Positions 27,792 to 38,024 of a DNA stretch of 52,327 nucleotides are shown in pieces. The position numbers were made by a program, and so were the translations under genes. The notes beneath the pieces are model-generated. The model was not told the origin of the DNA, did no database searches, and saw only the letters and a list, made by a program, of their open reading frames with translations. The stretch covers positions 1-52,327 of the forward strand of contig NZ_JAECZA010000235.1 of NCBI RefSeq assembly GCF_016056275.1. Reading direction: 5' to 3'. The DNA comes from Dendronalium phyllosphericum CENA369. GTDB taxonomy: Bacteria > Cyanobacteriota > Cyanobacteriia > Cyanobacteriales > Nostocaceae. Numbering within the stretch: the stretch's first letter is position 1; each line of letters begins with the position of its first letter.

Positions 27792-27843
27792 ATTCTAAAA
27801 CTTACTGAATATCTCAATCCAGAATCTATTCCACCTGTCAATA

Positions 27844-27885
27844 TAATTCGTAAGTCGTAATTATTACCTGAGAAATTACGAATTA
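27844..27885. repeat. Inverted repeat TAATTCGTAA/TTACGAATTA
   Basis: Ten-base arms at 27844-27853 and 27876-27885 are exact complements. The AATTCGTAATT motif is a dispersed cyanobacterial repeat. It lies between the Pvc7-like gene and the spike gene and might modulate the transcript. Confidence 0.6.
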
Positions 27886-27947
27886 GCAATTATTTATCAA
27901 GAAAATAACCTCTAAATTTTTACCCAACAACACTGAGAATATTTCCA

Positions 27948-29945
27948 ATGCCTACCAAGAATAGTCAAACTCTTTATTTACACAAGCCTATACTCAAACT
28001 GGGTGGAGCGAATGCACCACAAGAACTAATGAAGGACATTCTGGAAATTGTCGTCGATGAAAGCTTACATATGCCAAGTATGTTTGTCATCAAAGTCCAT
28101 AATACCTATGTTTCTGCGATCGATAACAGCAAGCCTTGGAAACACGAAAAATACTTTAATATTGGCGATCGCATTACGATTGGATTTGAGGCTGGTACAA
28201 CAGAAGATCCTGAATTTTTATTGTCTGAGATAGAACAGCGGTTAATTGAGGGCGAAATTACAGGTATTGAAGTCAAATTTTCCCATACATCTGAAGCGCA
28301 TATTGTCGTGCGTGGCTATGACATTTCCCATCGACTGCATCGGGGTCGCTTCAACCGATCTTTCTTAAACTGTACAGATACCGATATTGTGCGACGTATT
28401 GCTCAAGAAGCAAGAATTAGAATTGGTCAATTGGATGCGAGTGGTGTTCCCCATGAGTATGTTTTTCAAGAGAATCAAACTAATATGGAGTTTCTGCGGG
28501 AGCGCACTGCCAGAATAGGATTTGAACTCTTTGTGCAGGACAACAAGATTAACTTTTGCAAGCCCAAAAGTGAAGCCTCTCTCAAGCTGAAGTGGCTCAA
28601 GGATATTAGGAGCTTCGATGTAAAAGTTACCAGTGCCGAACAAGTCAGTTCGGTCGAGGTTAATAGCTGGGATTATGGTAATAAAAAGTTAATCTCAGAA
28701 ACCGCTTCAAAGGAACAGTTGGTCACGGTGACGGGAAATGGCGACGGAAGCAGCATCAGTCATAAGTTTAAAATGAAACAACCTCCTAAAATGATTGTGG
28801 TAGACCAACCTGTAGAGACTCCAAAAGAAGCAAAACAGATGGCTCAGGCGCTTTGTAATGAGCTAGGCGGAGAGTTTGTGACTGCTGATGCCAAAGCTTT
28901 GGGAAACCCTAAAATTCGACCGGGCAAAGTGGTTGCGCTGGAAAATATGGGAACTCGCTATAGCGGCAAATACTACGTAACAGGAACCTGTCACCGTTAC
29001 ATCCATAGGAATTACACAACTGATTTTACAGTTCGAGGGCTGAGAGAAGGGAGCTTACTTTCTACACTACCGCCTAAAACTCATCTGCAACCCGGTCAAA
29101 CTCTCTTAGTAGGTCTGGTAACTAATAATAAAGATCCAAAAGGTTGGGGTCGCGTTAAAGTAAAATTCCCCACTTTGACAACACAGCATGACAGTCATTG
29201 GGCCAGAGTGGTGGGTTTAGGGGCAGCCAATACCAGAGGATTTTATTGCTTGCCAGAAATTAATGATGAAGTGCTTGTCGGTTTTGAGCATGGAGATATT
29301 CATCGACCCTATATAGTGGGGGGTGTCTGGAATGGCAAGGACAAAACGGTTGAAACGGTTGCTGATACCATTAAAAACCGCAAAGTAAGAGTACGCACCA
29401 TTAAAACTCGTACAGGACATACGATTCAATTTGTCGAGGAAGATCATAAGAGATCCAAAGCAGGAATTTATATTAAAACTAAGGGCGGACATCGTATCGA
29501 CATCAACGATAGTCAAAAATTTATAGAAATTAAAACTGCTGGTAGGCATAGCATCCGTATGGACGACAAACCCACGTCAAAAAAGATCGAAATTAAAACG
29601 TCAGGTAGAAATCAAGTGATTTTAAATGATACAAGATCTCTTGTTAGCGTTAGAACTAGAATGGGGCAACAGCTAACCTTTCTTGACACTGGAATGACGG
29701 TTATGCTTAGAACCACAGGGACGATTAATGTAAACGCTGGCCCCCTTATCAATGTCAATGCAGTGGGCGCAATTTCATTAAAAGGTGCATCAATTAATAT
29801 GATGGCCCCTACAATCACTATGACAGGAACTGTGACAACAACAGGACCTTTTACAGTTGTTGGCCCTGCAACAATGGGGCCTGCTGTTACGATGACTGGG
29901 GCAGTCACTGCTAACGGTGCACCAGTCATGGTTGTACCAATCTAA
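27948..29945 (+). CDS. VgrG/Pvc8-like spike protein (gpD + gp5 OB-fold + beta-helix)
   Basis: The 665-aa protein has a gpD-like N-terminal region (about 1-340; DILEIVVDESLHMPSMFVIK, HRLHRGRFNRSF). An OB-fold gp5 domain follows (about 384-475; GLVTNNKDPKGWGRVKVKFP, YCLPEINDEVLVGFEHGD, PYIVGGVWNG), then beta-prism repeats (about 500-600; GGHRIDINDSQKFIEIKTAG) and a Gly/Thr/Ala-rich, Val-rich tail. It should form the trimeric central spike beneath the tube. No separate PAAR tip or effector domain was seen. It is the last gene of the + strand block and converges with the TPR-CHAT gene. Confidence 0.93.
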   Translation: MPTKNSQTLYLHKPILKLGGANAPQELMKDILEIVVDESLHMPSMFVIKVHNTYVSAIDNSKPWKHEKYFNIGDRITIGFEAGTTEDPEFLLSEIEQRLIEGEITGIEVKFSHTSEAHIVVRGYDISHRLHRGRFNRSFLNCTDTDIVRRIAQEARIRIGQLDASGVPHEYVFQENQTNMEFLRERTARIGFELFVQDNKINFCKPKSEASLKLKWLKDIRSFDVKVTSAEQVSSVEVNSWDYGNKKLISETASKEQLVTVTGNGDGSSISHKFKMKQPPKMIVVDQPVETPKEAKQMAQALCNELGGEFVTADAKALGNPKIRPGKVVALENMGTRYSGKYYVTGTCHRYIHRNYTTDFTVRGLREGSLLSTLPPKTHLQPGQTLLVGLVTNNKDPKGWGRVKVKFPTLTTQHDSHWARVVGLGAANTRGFYCLPEINDEVLVGFEHGDIHRPYIVGGVWNGKDKTVETVADTIKNRKVRVRTIKTRTGHTIQFVEEDHKRSKAGIYIKTKGGHRIDINDSQKFIEIKTAGRHSIRMDDKPTSKKIEIKTSGRNQVILNDTRSLVSVRTRMGQQLTFLDTGMTVMLRTTGTINVNAGPLINVNAVGAISLKGASINMMAPTITMTGTVTTTGPFTVVGPATMGPAVTMTGAVTANGAPVMVVPI

Positions 29946-30465
29946 CTTATATCTTGCACCTGGAAATATGTATGTCAAAACTATAACTACGTATCAATAC
30001 CTTCGCCAAAAAAAGAGTATGAAGAGAGAGGGCTGAATGTCACTAAGAAAAGATGAAACTTCGCTTTTGGCAGGGTGTAGTGGTTTAACACGATTGAATT
30101 TTAGTGCCTCAAACAAAACGACACTCCAATTTATTCCCTACACCCCACACCCCACACCCTACACCCGCTCATCCTTATAAATACTAGGTTTACCGTTAAC
30201 AAGCGTGCCATTCGAGAGAGGGCTGGCGTAGTAGAATTATGCGGAATGTGGGTTTTATCGTTAGCTGAATCTCCTAAAACTTACGCAAAATATCTCTGGA
30301 ACTTTCATGACTCTGCGTCGCGCCAGGTGCTACAACGGGGGGAACCCCCGCAACGCACTGGCTTCTCTGTGCCTCTGTGGTTCGATTTTTAGAACTGGTG
30401 CTTAAGTCCAGCAGCAAAATTTTCTTAACCCGAACTGAGGTGTAGGTAACCTCAGTGATAGTTAC
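29946..30465. repeat. Convergent intergenic region with several repeat elements
   Basis: No gene is seen. It holds CCCTACACCCCACACCC units (30136-30167) and a nested element: a CTCTGCGT...CTCTGTGCCTCTGTGGTTC repeat interrupted by a stretch with a CGGGGG-GAA-CCCCCG hairpin (about 30337-30351). Transcripts from both sides end here. Confidence 0.55.
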
Positions 30466-33279
30466 TTAAAGCCAATTCCCCACTAAAACATACGGGGCCC
30501 AATAAAATGGATGTCCTTTATCCTTCAAAACAAACTCTTGAGCGCGACGTAGGGCTTCTGCTTTACTTAGATTAACATCTTGGGTTAACTGTCGATAAAA
30601 TTCACTCATCAGAACGGAGGTAGATTTATCGTCTACTTGCCACAGTGAAGCCAGAGTACTGCGTGCGCCGGAACGTACAGCGACACCAGCGAGTCCCAAA
30701 GCAGCACGCTTATCTCCAGTCGCTGTTTCACAAGCACTGAGGACAAGTAATTCAATTGAAGAAGGTACGCGATTGGAGCGTCCTACCACTTGTTCTCTAG
30801 TTTGCAGTATTTCACGCAACTGTTTAATTTTAATCTTGTCATTCCAAGTAAGAATATATGTATCATCAACTTCAGAACTGAATTTACCGTGAGTTGCTAG
30901 GTGAATTACAGGAAAGGAAACTGAACTGACTAGCTGCTTAATGTTGGTATCAGTAAAAGCTTGGTTGATGAGTTGTTTAGAAGGAACAATAGACTCTATT
31001 TGCTGCAATTCGGTGGCGACATTTGGTAGGGAACTAAAGCCGAGGCGAGATTCTGTTAATCCGGCGACTAATGCTTCAAATCGTCTTTGCTTTTGTTTGG
31101 GTGCTAGCAGTTGCAAACCGGGCGAGACGGCAACGCTGTATTTTTCAATCAAATACTGTTTGCCGTCGTAAAGTGCAGCCATTGGGATATTCCGCAATGA
31201 ACCATCCATCACAAACACTAGATTTTTGATATGACTTTGCTCCAAGTCTGCAATGGCAGGTTTAATAATCCAGTTATATACTTCTTGGGAAAGCTCTTCG
31301 CGATCGCGAAATGTATACCGTTGTTCTAGTTTTTGTCGCAGTGCTTCTAAAATATTTTCTATTTCGACTTTGGGTTTGTAAGTCGTATAATGCCGTAATT
31401 CTTGAGAATGCGGTAATTTAACAATTATTTCGATGCGGTCTGTTAAGATAATTGAGTAAAAAACTGCTGTTCCTGGATTAGCAGTGTCTACCAGTTTGTC
31501 AATCTGCGTTGGCTGAATGGTAATACAAGTATCTCGGAAAAAGTTGTCTAATTCAGCCAATTGTAAAGCTTCAATCGCATTGCGAGCTTGCTTTAAGTTT
31601 TTCTGACTGACTTGTTTTGTTACCGCTTTGTCATTCGCGGTTCGGTCGGGTTGTAAAAGTAATCCTACCAATTGGCGATATACTGGTTCTACTTCATCTC
31701 GGAAGTCAAATTGAATGTCGGGATTAAGAGCTACCAAATCACCGCGTAAAGTCTGAAGAGTTTCCACTGCTGTGGTATAAGCTGCTACTGCTGTTTCTGA
31801 ATCTCCTTGTACCAAAAGCAAGCGTCCGAGTTGCCATTCCCACTGATAGGCAATATCCGGTGCATTTATGAGTTGAGCAAGGTTTAAAGCTGATTCGGTA
31901 TATTGCTGTGCCTTTGACAGTTGTTTTCTCAACTCATAAAACTGACCCAGATAACCTAGACTATAAGACTCGGCTCGTTGGTCTTTGAGGTCTTTGGCTT
32001 GTTGCACAGCAGTATTTAATAGCTTGACAATATCTTCGGGATTTAGGATTAGGGAATTGATAATTTCTTTTGTTGTCTGCTGATGCGCTTTTTCAAGACA
32101 AACCAAACTCTGGACAAAATTTATTTTGGCGTAGACTGCGGCTCGACTGGGGGGCCAATTGGAGAGTGCAGATTGAATTGATTCGAGTTCTTCGCTCGTC
32201 GGTTGTTGCCCAAGAAATTGCAATACGCTCAAGCGATTGAGTTGTGCTTGTACGGCAGTGATGGGTAAACTTGACTTATTAGCGATTTCCTGATAATAGT
32301 CAGACGCTTTTTTGAAGTAATTGGCATCCTCGGTTTGGGCGATCGCTTGTCCGCACCGCGACGGGAGAAAGTTATCCTCTTTAGTGCTTTCTTTAATGAA
32401 ATTTCTCTTGCCCTTTGCGAATGCAGCATTGCCTAAACTAAGTAAAGTTGCACTTTCTTCTTGTGGCGATCGCAACTGTTGCGCAACTGTCAAACTTTGC
32501 TCCAGCATTTGCTGAGACTTTTCTATCTCTCCACTAGCTAGCAGCGAATTGCCAAAACTTCGCAATCCAGCAGCTTTTAAAACTGAGTTTGGCATGGAAA
32601 GGAGATTTTTTTCTACCTGCTCAAATATTTTCATCGTGCGGCGGTAAAGCCCCAAAGATTGGAGGGCTGTAGTCTGGTTAATTAAACTACCAATATTACC
32701 AGCAGTATCGCCAATTTCAGTATAAGTTTTAGCTGCCTTTTGCCATGCTTGCAAAGCATTTTCAGCTTGTCCTAGTGCTAATTGTAAATTGCCTTGAGTG
32801 TTGAGAACCAAGGCCAAAATGTGTTTTGCATTATTACTGCTTAACTTTGATGAATTTAATAAATTAAGACTAGTTGTAATTGCAACGCTTGCTTGGTTCC
32901 AATGGCCCAATTTTTGCTCAGTTAATGAAAGAAAATTGAAAGCCAAAGCTTGGTTCAGCAGATCATTTTGGGATTGATAAACCTGTGCAGCCTGCTGAAA
33001 ACTTTGCGCCGCAGAGGCAAATTGTCCTGATTGGTATAAAGTTTTGCCTTTTTGCATTAGTTGTTCTATGCTTTCAGGGGTTTGAATACCGGACATAGAA
33101 GCATTACTCATTGGCTGACTTGAAAGGGTCGGAGTCTCAATAGCAAGGACAATAGAAGCTGCCGATAGCAGATGAACGCCAAAGCTGAAAATCAACCCCA
33201 GCAAAGCTAACAGGGTAATTCGCCACTTGTGAAATACACCTTTTTTTCTAGCTGTATTCAAAAAATTAGGTCTTGCCAT
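30466..33279 (-). CDS. Exported TPR-CHAT protein (caspase-like protease candidate)
   Basis: I chose the ATG at 33279 (MARPNFLN); an ATG at 33297 gives six more residues. A hydrophobic signal or anchor segment follows (about 22-45), so the protein is probably outside the cytoplasmic membrane. About eight TPR-like units come next, then a CHAT domain in the last 250 residues. In 943-aa numbering the catalytic pair is His803 (VIHLATHG) and Cys856 (LLVLSACETATG), the caspase/separase-type dyad, and SLWQVDD follows. CHAT proteins cut partner proteins on a signal. It is the last gene of a - strand run, 44 bp after the TPS adhesin gene. An insertion of about 30 residues breaks one TPR (see findings). 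Confidence 0.9.
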   Translation of the reverse strand: MARPNFLNTARKKGVFHKWRITLLALLGLIFSFGVHLLSAASIVLAIETPTLSSQPMSNASMSGIQTPESIEQLMQKGKTLYQSGQFASAAQSFQQAAQVYQSQNDLLNQALAFNFLSLTEQKLGHWNQASVAITTSLNLLNSSKLSSNNAKHILALVLNTQGNLQLALGQAENALQAWQKAAKTYTEIGDTAGNIGSLINQTTALQSLGLYRRTMKIFEQVEKNLLSMPNSVLKAAGLRSFGNSLLASGEIEKSQQMLEQSLTVAQQLRSPQEESATLLSLGNAAFAKGKRNFIKESTKEDNFLPSRCGQAIAQTEDANYFKKASDYYQEIANKSSLPITAVQAQLNRLSVLQFLGQQPTSEELESIQSALSNWPPSRAAVYAKINFVQSLVCLEKAHQQTTKEIINSLILNPEDIVKLLNTAVQQAKDLKDQRAESYSLGYLGQFYELRKQLSKAQQYTESALNLAQLINAPDIAYQWEWQLGRLLLVQGDSETAVAAYTTAVETLQTLRGDLVALNPDIQFDFRDEVEPVYRQLVGLLLQPDRTANDKAVTKQVSQKNLKQARNAIEALQLAELDNFFRDTCITIQPTQIDKLVDTANPGTAVFYSIILTDRIEIIVKLPHSQELRHYTTYKPKVEIENILEALRQKLEQRYTFRDREELSQEVYNWIIKPAIADLEQSHIKNLVFVMDGSLRNIPMAALYDGKQYLIEKYSVAVSPGLQLLAPKQKQRRFEALVAGLTESRLGFSSLPNVATELQQIESIVPSKQLINQAFTDTNIKQLVSSVSFPVIHLATHGKFSSEVDDTYILTWNDKIKIKQLREILQTREQVVGRSNRVPSSIELLVLSACETATGDKRAALGLAGVAVRSGARSTLASLWQVDDKSTSVLMSEFYRQLTQDVNLSKAEALRRAQEFVLKDKGHPFYWAPYVLVGNWL

Positions 33280-33323
33280 TCCAAATCCCCCGAACAATCA
33301 TCATTACCTGATACCGCGTGCCA

Positions 33324-36300
33324 TTAATTGGCAATTTGCGGGTGACATGCCAATGATGAGTTTCCGACTTTGTGTGGTGTCGCTGTGGAAGGATAAGCAG
33401 TAAGTTTCACTTCCCCATTCTTACTAATTATCCACCCCTGCGCTTCCACAATTTCAGTAGGGCGTAAGGAATTATTCTCTCCCCCTTGCGAGGACTCTGA
33501 ATTTCTCTTATCTCTTTCTCCCTCTCTTTTTGTTGGCAGGGCAGTGAGTCGCCAATCTTCCCATCCCGTATCAGTATTAAGCGTGTTGTTGGGAGAGGGA
33601 GGTAAGCCACCACGTCCGGTATAAATGAAACTACTGTTAGCAACTCTATCGCAAACATTATCGTCTAATAAACGAGCGACATCCACCACATCTGTTGTTA
33701 AAGAAACTAATCCTTTACTAGGATCTGTATCAAAGGTATTGATTTGTACATTTCCGCTCAAGTCAGGACTTGCTCCTGTTGCAGTAATGCTACTTGTTTG
33801 TGGTGATGATGTTGTTTGGGATTGAAAACCAAAGATGTCAGCTACATTAATCGTGACATTTCCACCACGAAAGTCTTCAGAATCAGCACGAATATTACTA
33901 TTTTCATTTGCAACTGCAATCAGAAAGGCATTTTTGCCATCGATTTTGATATTACCACCAGTAATATTTTTTCCAAAAGCTTTAGTAGTGATTTCACTAT
34001 TACGACGCATTATTAATAAATCTCTTGGATTTAGATTTATATTGCCTTGTCCTGCTACGGTGTCGGCTGAAATTTTGCCTCGGTTGTTAAGACCAATCAA
34101 ATTAGCATTTACCGTTAAATTGCCTGCTGCTCCATTTCCCTGACTGCTGCTAGATAGTTCGGCACTATTGGTAATAAGAAGTGACTTAGTTGTGATATCA
34201 ACATTACCTCCATTTCCCACAGCATTTTTTGTTACCTGACTCTCAATCGTACTTGGAAATCCATTGCTGCTCGTTCCATCAATAGATACTATATCTTGGG
34301 CAGTAATATTTATTTTTCCTGCATTTCCTATTCCGTCTGTGCCTGCGCGCAAGTTCGCACCATTTCGCAGAAAAAGTGAACCTGTATTAATGTTAATATC
34401 ATTTGCCGCACCTGTTCCTAGAGGAAACACAAGACTGTAAGCGCCACTTCTGTTGTTGTTATTACCTACACCATCAAATAAAACGAAATCAGTCGCGTTG
34501 ATATTGACCTTACCAGCATTTCCATTACCATTTGTACTAGTAGCCAAGCGTGCACCATCGGTAACTTTCAGCGACCTAGTAGTAATATTTATATCGCCTC
34601 CATTACTATTTGGTTGAATGGTCGCAACTTCGCTGTAAATGCCTCCTGGAAAATCTTGTTGGTTGACTCCACTTAAATTAACCCAATTAGCGGCGTTAAT
34701 AGTTACACTGCCAGAATTTCCTTGTCCGAGAGTGCTTGTTGCCATAAAAGAACCATCACTCAGGGTCAAAGAATCCGCTTTAATATCTATATCACCTCCC
34801 CTACCATTGGCATTTAGTTGTACTCTACTATATGCTCCTCCCTCAGTGATAAAAGACACGTTATTTCGTGCTTCAATACTAATATTACCTCCGTCTCCTA
34901 ATCCAAAAGTATCAGCGTCGAGCGAGGAACGACTGGCAACTGAGAGTGAACCTGTGGTGATGCTGATATTGCCTGCTTTACCCTTTATTTGGTTTCCTAA
35001 CAGGCTGCTTATCAAACTTTCATCTGATAAAGAGACGGTATCGCGGGCATTAATGATGATATTACCTGCATTTCCGGCTTTGCTGTAGCTTTCTGCTGTT
35101 AATTTGGCTTGGTTAGTAAGCTGAAGCGAACCTGTAGAGATTTTTATTATTCCTCCATTGCCTAATCCTTCGCCATATCCTTCTAAACCTACGCTGCTAG
35201 CAGCATAACTTTTATCATCAAATAGAACAGAATTGGCAGCATCAATTATTACATTACCTGCGTTGCCTTCACCGAAAGTTCCTGCTGTTAAAAACGATCC
35301 ATCAGTAACCGAAACAGACCTTGCTTGGATTAAAAGGTCATTTGCATTTCCTATACCACCATCTTGGACTGTAGTAAACGCTTTACTATTAGTTGCAAAG
35401 GATACATTATCGCGAGCTTGTATTTGCACGCTACCCGCATTTCCTTTTGCAAGGGTACTAGCACTCAGAAACGAATTATTGTTCAGTGCGAGCGAACCCG
35501 TATTGATTTTTATGATTCCGCCATTACCTTCTCCTTGTTGAACTTGGCCCAAGCCAAAGGAATTATTATAAAAGTCAACGGTATTACGAGCATCAATTGT
35601 TAAATTGCCAGCATCTCCCTGGCCTAAAGTACTAACCTTTAATTGAGAGTCATTACCAACTGACACAGAATCAGCTTGAATCTGCAAATCTCCACTTTTT
35701 CCTACACCTGTAGGTTCTAAAGTAGTCCAGCCAAAACCTCCATCTAGAAAAGAAACTTGTCCGCGAGCATTTATATTGATATTACCAGCATTACCTTGAG
35801 CCAAGGAACTAGTCTTTAATTGAGAGCCGCTACCAACTAATACAGAATCAGCTTGAATCTGCAAATCTCCACTTTTTCCTACACCTGTAGATTCTAAAGT
35901 AGTCAAGCTAAGACTTCCATCTAGAAAAGAAACTTGTCCGCGAGCATTTATATTGATATTGCCGGCATTACCTTGACTAAAGGAACGAGTGTAAATTCCA
36001 GATCCGCCCTTTAAGGACAATAAGCCAGTAGTAATATTAATATCACCAGCATTCCCGATCCCATTCTCTCTAACCTGATTTCTAATTTCGCTTTGCTCTT
36101 GTATCGTGATTGCTTCTGTAGCATCCAAAGTAATATTGCCTGCTTTTGCAGTTGCTGAACCCAAAGTTGCCTCGATACCAGCATTGAGCGAACTGTTTTT
36201 TAATAAATCTATGTTGCGTGCGTTGACTGCAATACTACCACCAGTTGCATAAGAAACATTAGCGATCGCTCCATTATTCAAAAATACATCGCTGCGTGAC

Positions 36301-37076
36301 GATTCTGGTACTTGAGTACTAAAATTATTGCCATCTGTGACAAGGTTTATACTTCCTGGAGCTGCTAATCCTGCTAATTCGATTCGTCCACCATAAGCAT
36401 TTAATTGTCCGTTATCCATCGTCACATTACCACCGATTAGTAATATGCTTTTACCATCGGGTACTCGCAAACCAAATGTTTCAAAACCTGCTAAATGCGG
36501 GCCAGCAGGTGCAACTGAGTTATTTTGAATTGCTCCTGTAGTGATTTGGTTGTATAAAAAAGCTGAAGGGTTAATCGTTAGTAACGATGAAGGTGCTTGT
36601 GGATTTGTAGCGCTGAAGTTGCCTAGATTACCAAATTGTAAAGCGTTGGCTGTTGTCGCAATAAAGGAACCGCGAATATCTAAGCTGCCTTTTGGGCCAA
36701 ATACAATGCCATTCGGATTAATTAAAAACAGATTTGCATTTCCAAAAGGGTTTGTCTTAATTAAGCCGTCGATCTCAGAACGACTGCTACCTGTGACTCG
36801 ACTAATAATATTTTGCACGCCTAAGGCATCATTAAACAAAGCTGTGCTGTTAGCAGGGACAGAGAATTCGGAAAAACTGTGAAAAAGATTGCTTCCGACT
36901 TGCGTTCCACCCTCAATAATTTTGGTATCGCCCTCTAATCTGACATTAGAATTATTTGGCAGAGTGTTATCCGGCGTTATTTGGGCAATAGCGCAATTAG
37001 CAGAGAATATTATTGCACTAGCGAACTGATAAGTTAGGAATTGTGCGATAAGCGAAGCGCAGTGCGGGTACGCCAT
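33324..37076 (-). CDS. TPS-type filamentous haemagglutinin-like adhesin
   Basis: I chose the ATG at 37076, which begins a signal peptide ending NCAIAQ; an upstream ATG at 37124 adds 16 residues that do not look like a signal. The mature protein starts with a two-partner-secretion domain (ITPDNTLPNNSNVRLEGD, LINPNGIVFGPKGSLDIRG), then about 900 residues of beta-helix repeats with NAGNININA and SGDLQIQADS patterns. The cyanobacterial C-terminus (ARLLDDNVCDRVANSSFIYT, GRGGLPPSP) follows. It should be secreted through a TpsB/FhaC-type porin, which is not in this window. Two neighbouring 59-residue repeats are nearly identical. It sits within a CHAT-gene set. Confidence 0.92.
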   Translation of the reverse strand: MAYPHCASLIAQFLTYQFASAIIFSANCAIAQITPDNTLPNNSNVRLEGDTKIIEGGTQVGSNLFHSFSEFSVPANSTALFNDALGVQNIISRVTGSSRSEIDGLIKTNPFGNANLFLINPNGIVFGPKGSLDIRGSFIATTANALQFGNLGNFSATNPQAPSSLLTINPSAFLYNQITTGAIQNNSVAPAGPHLAGFETFGLRVPDGKSILLIGGNVTMDNGQLNAYGGRIELAGLAAPGSINLVTDGNNFSTQVPESSRSDVFLNNGAIANVSYATGGSIAVNARNIDLLKNSSLNAGIEATLGSATAKAGNITLDATEAITIQEQSEIRNQVRENGIGNAGDINITTGLLSLKGGSGIYTRSFSQGNAGNININARGQVSFLDGSLSLTTLESTGVGKSGDLQIQADSVLVGSGSQLKTSSLAQGNAGNININARGQVSFLDGGFGWTTLEPTGVGKSGDLQIQADSVSVGNDSQLKVSTLGQGDAGNLTIDARNTVDFYNNSFGLGQVQQGEGNGGIIKINTGSLALNNNSFLSASTLAKGNAGSVQIQARDNVSFATNSKAFTTVQDGGIGNANDLLIQARSVSVTDGSFLTAGTFGEGNAGNVIIDAANSVLFDDKSYAASSVGLEGYGEGLGNGGIIKISTGSLQLTNQAKLTAESYSKAGNAGNIIINARDTVSLSDESLISSLLGNQIKGKAGNISITTGSLSVASRSSLDADTFGLGDGGNISIEARNNVSFITEGGAYSRVQLNANGRGGDIDIKADSLTLSDGSFMATSTLGQGNSGSVTINAANWVNLSGVNQQDFPGGIYSEVATIQPNSNGGDINITTRSLKVTDGARLATSTNGNGNAGKVNINATDFVLFDGVGNNNNRSGAYSLVFPLGTGAANDININTGSLFLRNGANLRAGTDGIGNAGKINITAQDIVSIDGTSSNGFPSTIESQVTKNAVGNGGNVDITTKSLLITNSAELSSSSQGNGAAGNLTVNANLIGLNNRGKISADTVAGQGNINLNPRDLLIMRRNSEITTKAFGKNITGGNIKIDGKNAFLIAVANENSNIRADSEDFRGGNVTINVADIFGFQSQTTSSPQTSSITATGASPDLSGNVQINTFDTDPSKGLVSLTTDVVDVARLLDDNVCDRVANSSFIYTGRGGLPPSPNNTLNTDTGWEDWRLTALPTKREGERDKRNSESSQGGENNSLRPTEIVEAQGWIISKNGEVKLTAYPSTATPHKVGNSSLACHPQIAN
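35638..35991. repeat. Tandem 177-bp repeat in the adhesin gene
   Basis: Two neighbouring units of 177 bp (35638-35814 and 35815-35991) encode almost the same 59 residues, including GQVSFLDG and TGVGKSGDLQIQADS. Long stretches are identical in DNA, so the duplication is recent or kept alike by gene conversion. The copy number may vary. Confidence 0.8.
37045..37073. repeat. Dispersed repeat in the adhesin signal-peptide region
   Basis: On the - strand, directly after the ATG, the DNA reads GCGTACCCGCACTGCGCTTC and continues to TTATCGC, a repeat common between genes in Nostoc-type genomes. It encodes AYPHCASLIA, the first residues of the signal peptide. Confidence 0.55.
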
Positions 37077-37187
37077 TGCAATTTCTCGCCCTTGGAAGCG
37101 CAAATTCAATATATATTTTTCCAAAATTGCATCCCTCTAAAGAAGTAGAAAAAGCGATCGCAGATATCCAATGCTTGATGCCTTATG

Positions 37188-38006
37188 TTAGAGAGTACAA
37201 CAAGGAGCGATCGCTTCAGTAGAAATATTTTCCAATCCCACAGACTCCAACAAATCTTTCCAATCGGTCGCCAAGCTTGCATCTTGGCGTTGGCGAGTAC
37301 GAAGTTCTCCTAAAGTAGTTAGAGCATCTTGCCAAATACCTGCTTGAGCATAAAGGGCTACTCGTTGACGTGGGGTCGCTGTTTTTAGGCGACGCGTTAA
37401 TTCATCATTTGGGACAATGCGTTGCACTAACCCTTCAACTGCTATATCTTCTGAATTGTTTTGCGGGTTACAATCAATCAAAAAGTACCAGTGATAATAT
37501 TGTCCAATTTCCAGAGGTTTCTCAGTTTTCGGAACATTAACTCTAATCACTCCTGGCGTGTTAAATAAAGTAATTGGAATTGGTTCTTTGGTGAGAGAGT
37601 TATTTTTTTCATCCAGTATGACAAATTTCACCGAGTTGAGATTCTTGGGTAAATAGGGAACGTAAAACCAAAAAGTTGGATGTTCAGATGTGGTTAAGCC
37701 TAAAACATATTGTGTATTGTTTGTGCCTGTTGTTACTTGCTTTTGATTAGCAGTTGTTGACACCAAAGGTACTAAGGCTGTAAGAGGTTTGTTAGTAGCT
37801 GGGCAATCACCGCGAGTTCCTGCACCTCTTCTGTCTCTCGGTGCACCCCGATTTTCTGGTTGCCTTTCTAAGGTTGGCTGAAAAAACCATATTCTTGTAG
37901 TGTTTGATTGCTGAGATTGTGCTGCTAATTGCGTAATATTAACTAATAAAAAAGTTGCGCTCAATACTAATGCTTTTAGTGGTGAAAGAAAGTTGATTTT
38001 AGTCAT
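37188..38006 (-). CDS. DUF928 protein, exported
   Basis: The 272-aa protein has a signal peptide (hydrophobic core 12-25, cleavage near AAQS). The DUF928 pattern follows: GAPRDRRGAGTRGDCP near 54-69, LTALVPLVS, HPTFWFYVPY (about 108-118) and a C-terminal helical part (RVALYAQAGIWQDAL). The function of DUF928 is not known. In cyanobacteria it is often found next to CHASE2-CHAT, adhesin and TPR-CHAT genes, as here. It begins 18 bp after the CHASE2-CHAT gene and is probably co-transcribed with it. Confidence 0.88.
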   Translation of the reverse strand: MTKINFLSPLKALVLSATFLLVNITQLAAQSQQSNTTRIWFFQPTLERQPENRGAPRDRRGAGTRGDCPATNKPLTALVPLVSTTANQKQVTTGTNNTQYVLGLTTSEHPTFWFYVPYLPKNLNSVKFVILDEKNNSLTKEPIPITLFNTPGVIRVNVPKTEKPLEIGQYYHWYFLIDCNPQNNSEDIAVEGLVQRIVPNDELTRRLKTATPRQRVALYAQAGIWQDALTTLGELRTRQRQDASLATDWKDLLESVGLENISTEAIAPCCTL

Positions 38007-38024
38007 AATTAAATTTTCAATTAT

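Noticed and set aside
34639-35088. 149-codon open frame on the + strand
   Set aside because: It is antisense to the repetitive adhesin gene, where biased beta-helix codons keep the opposite strand open; no known domain.
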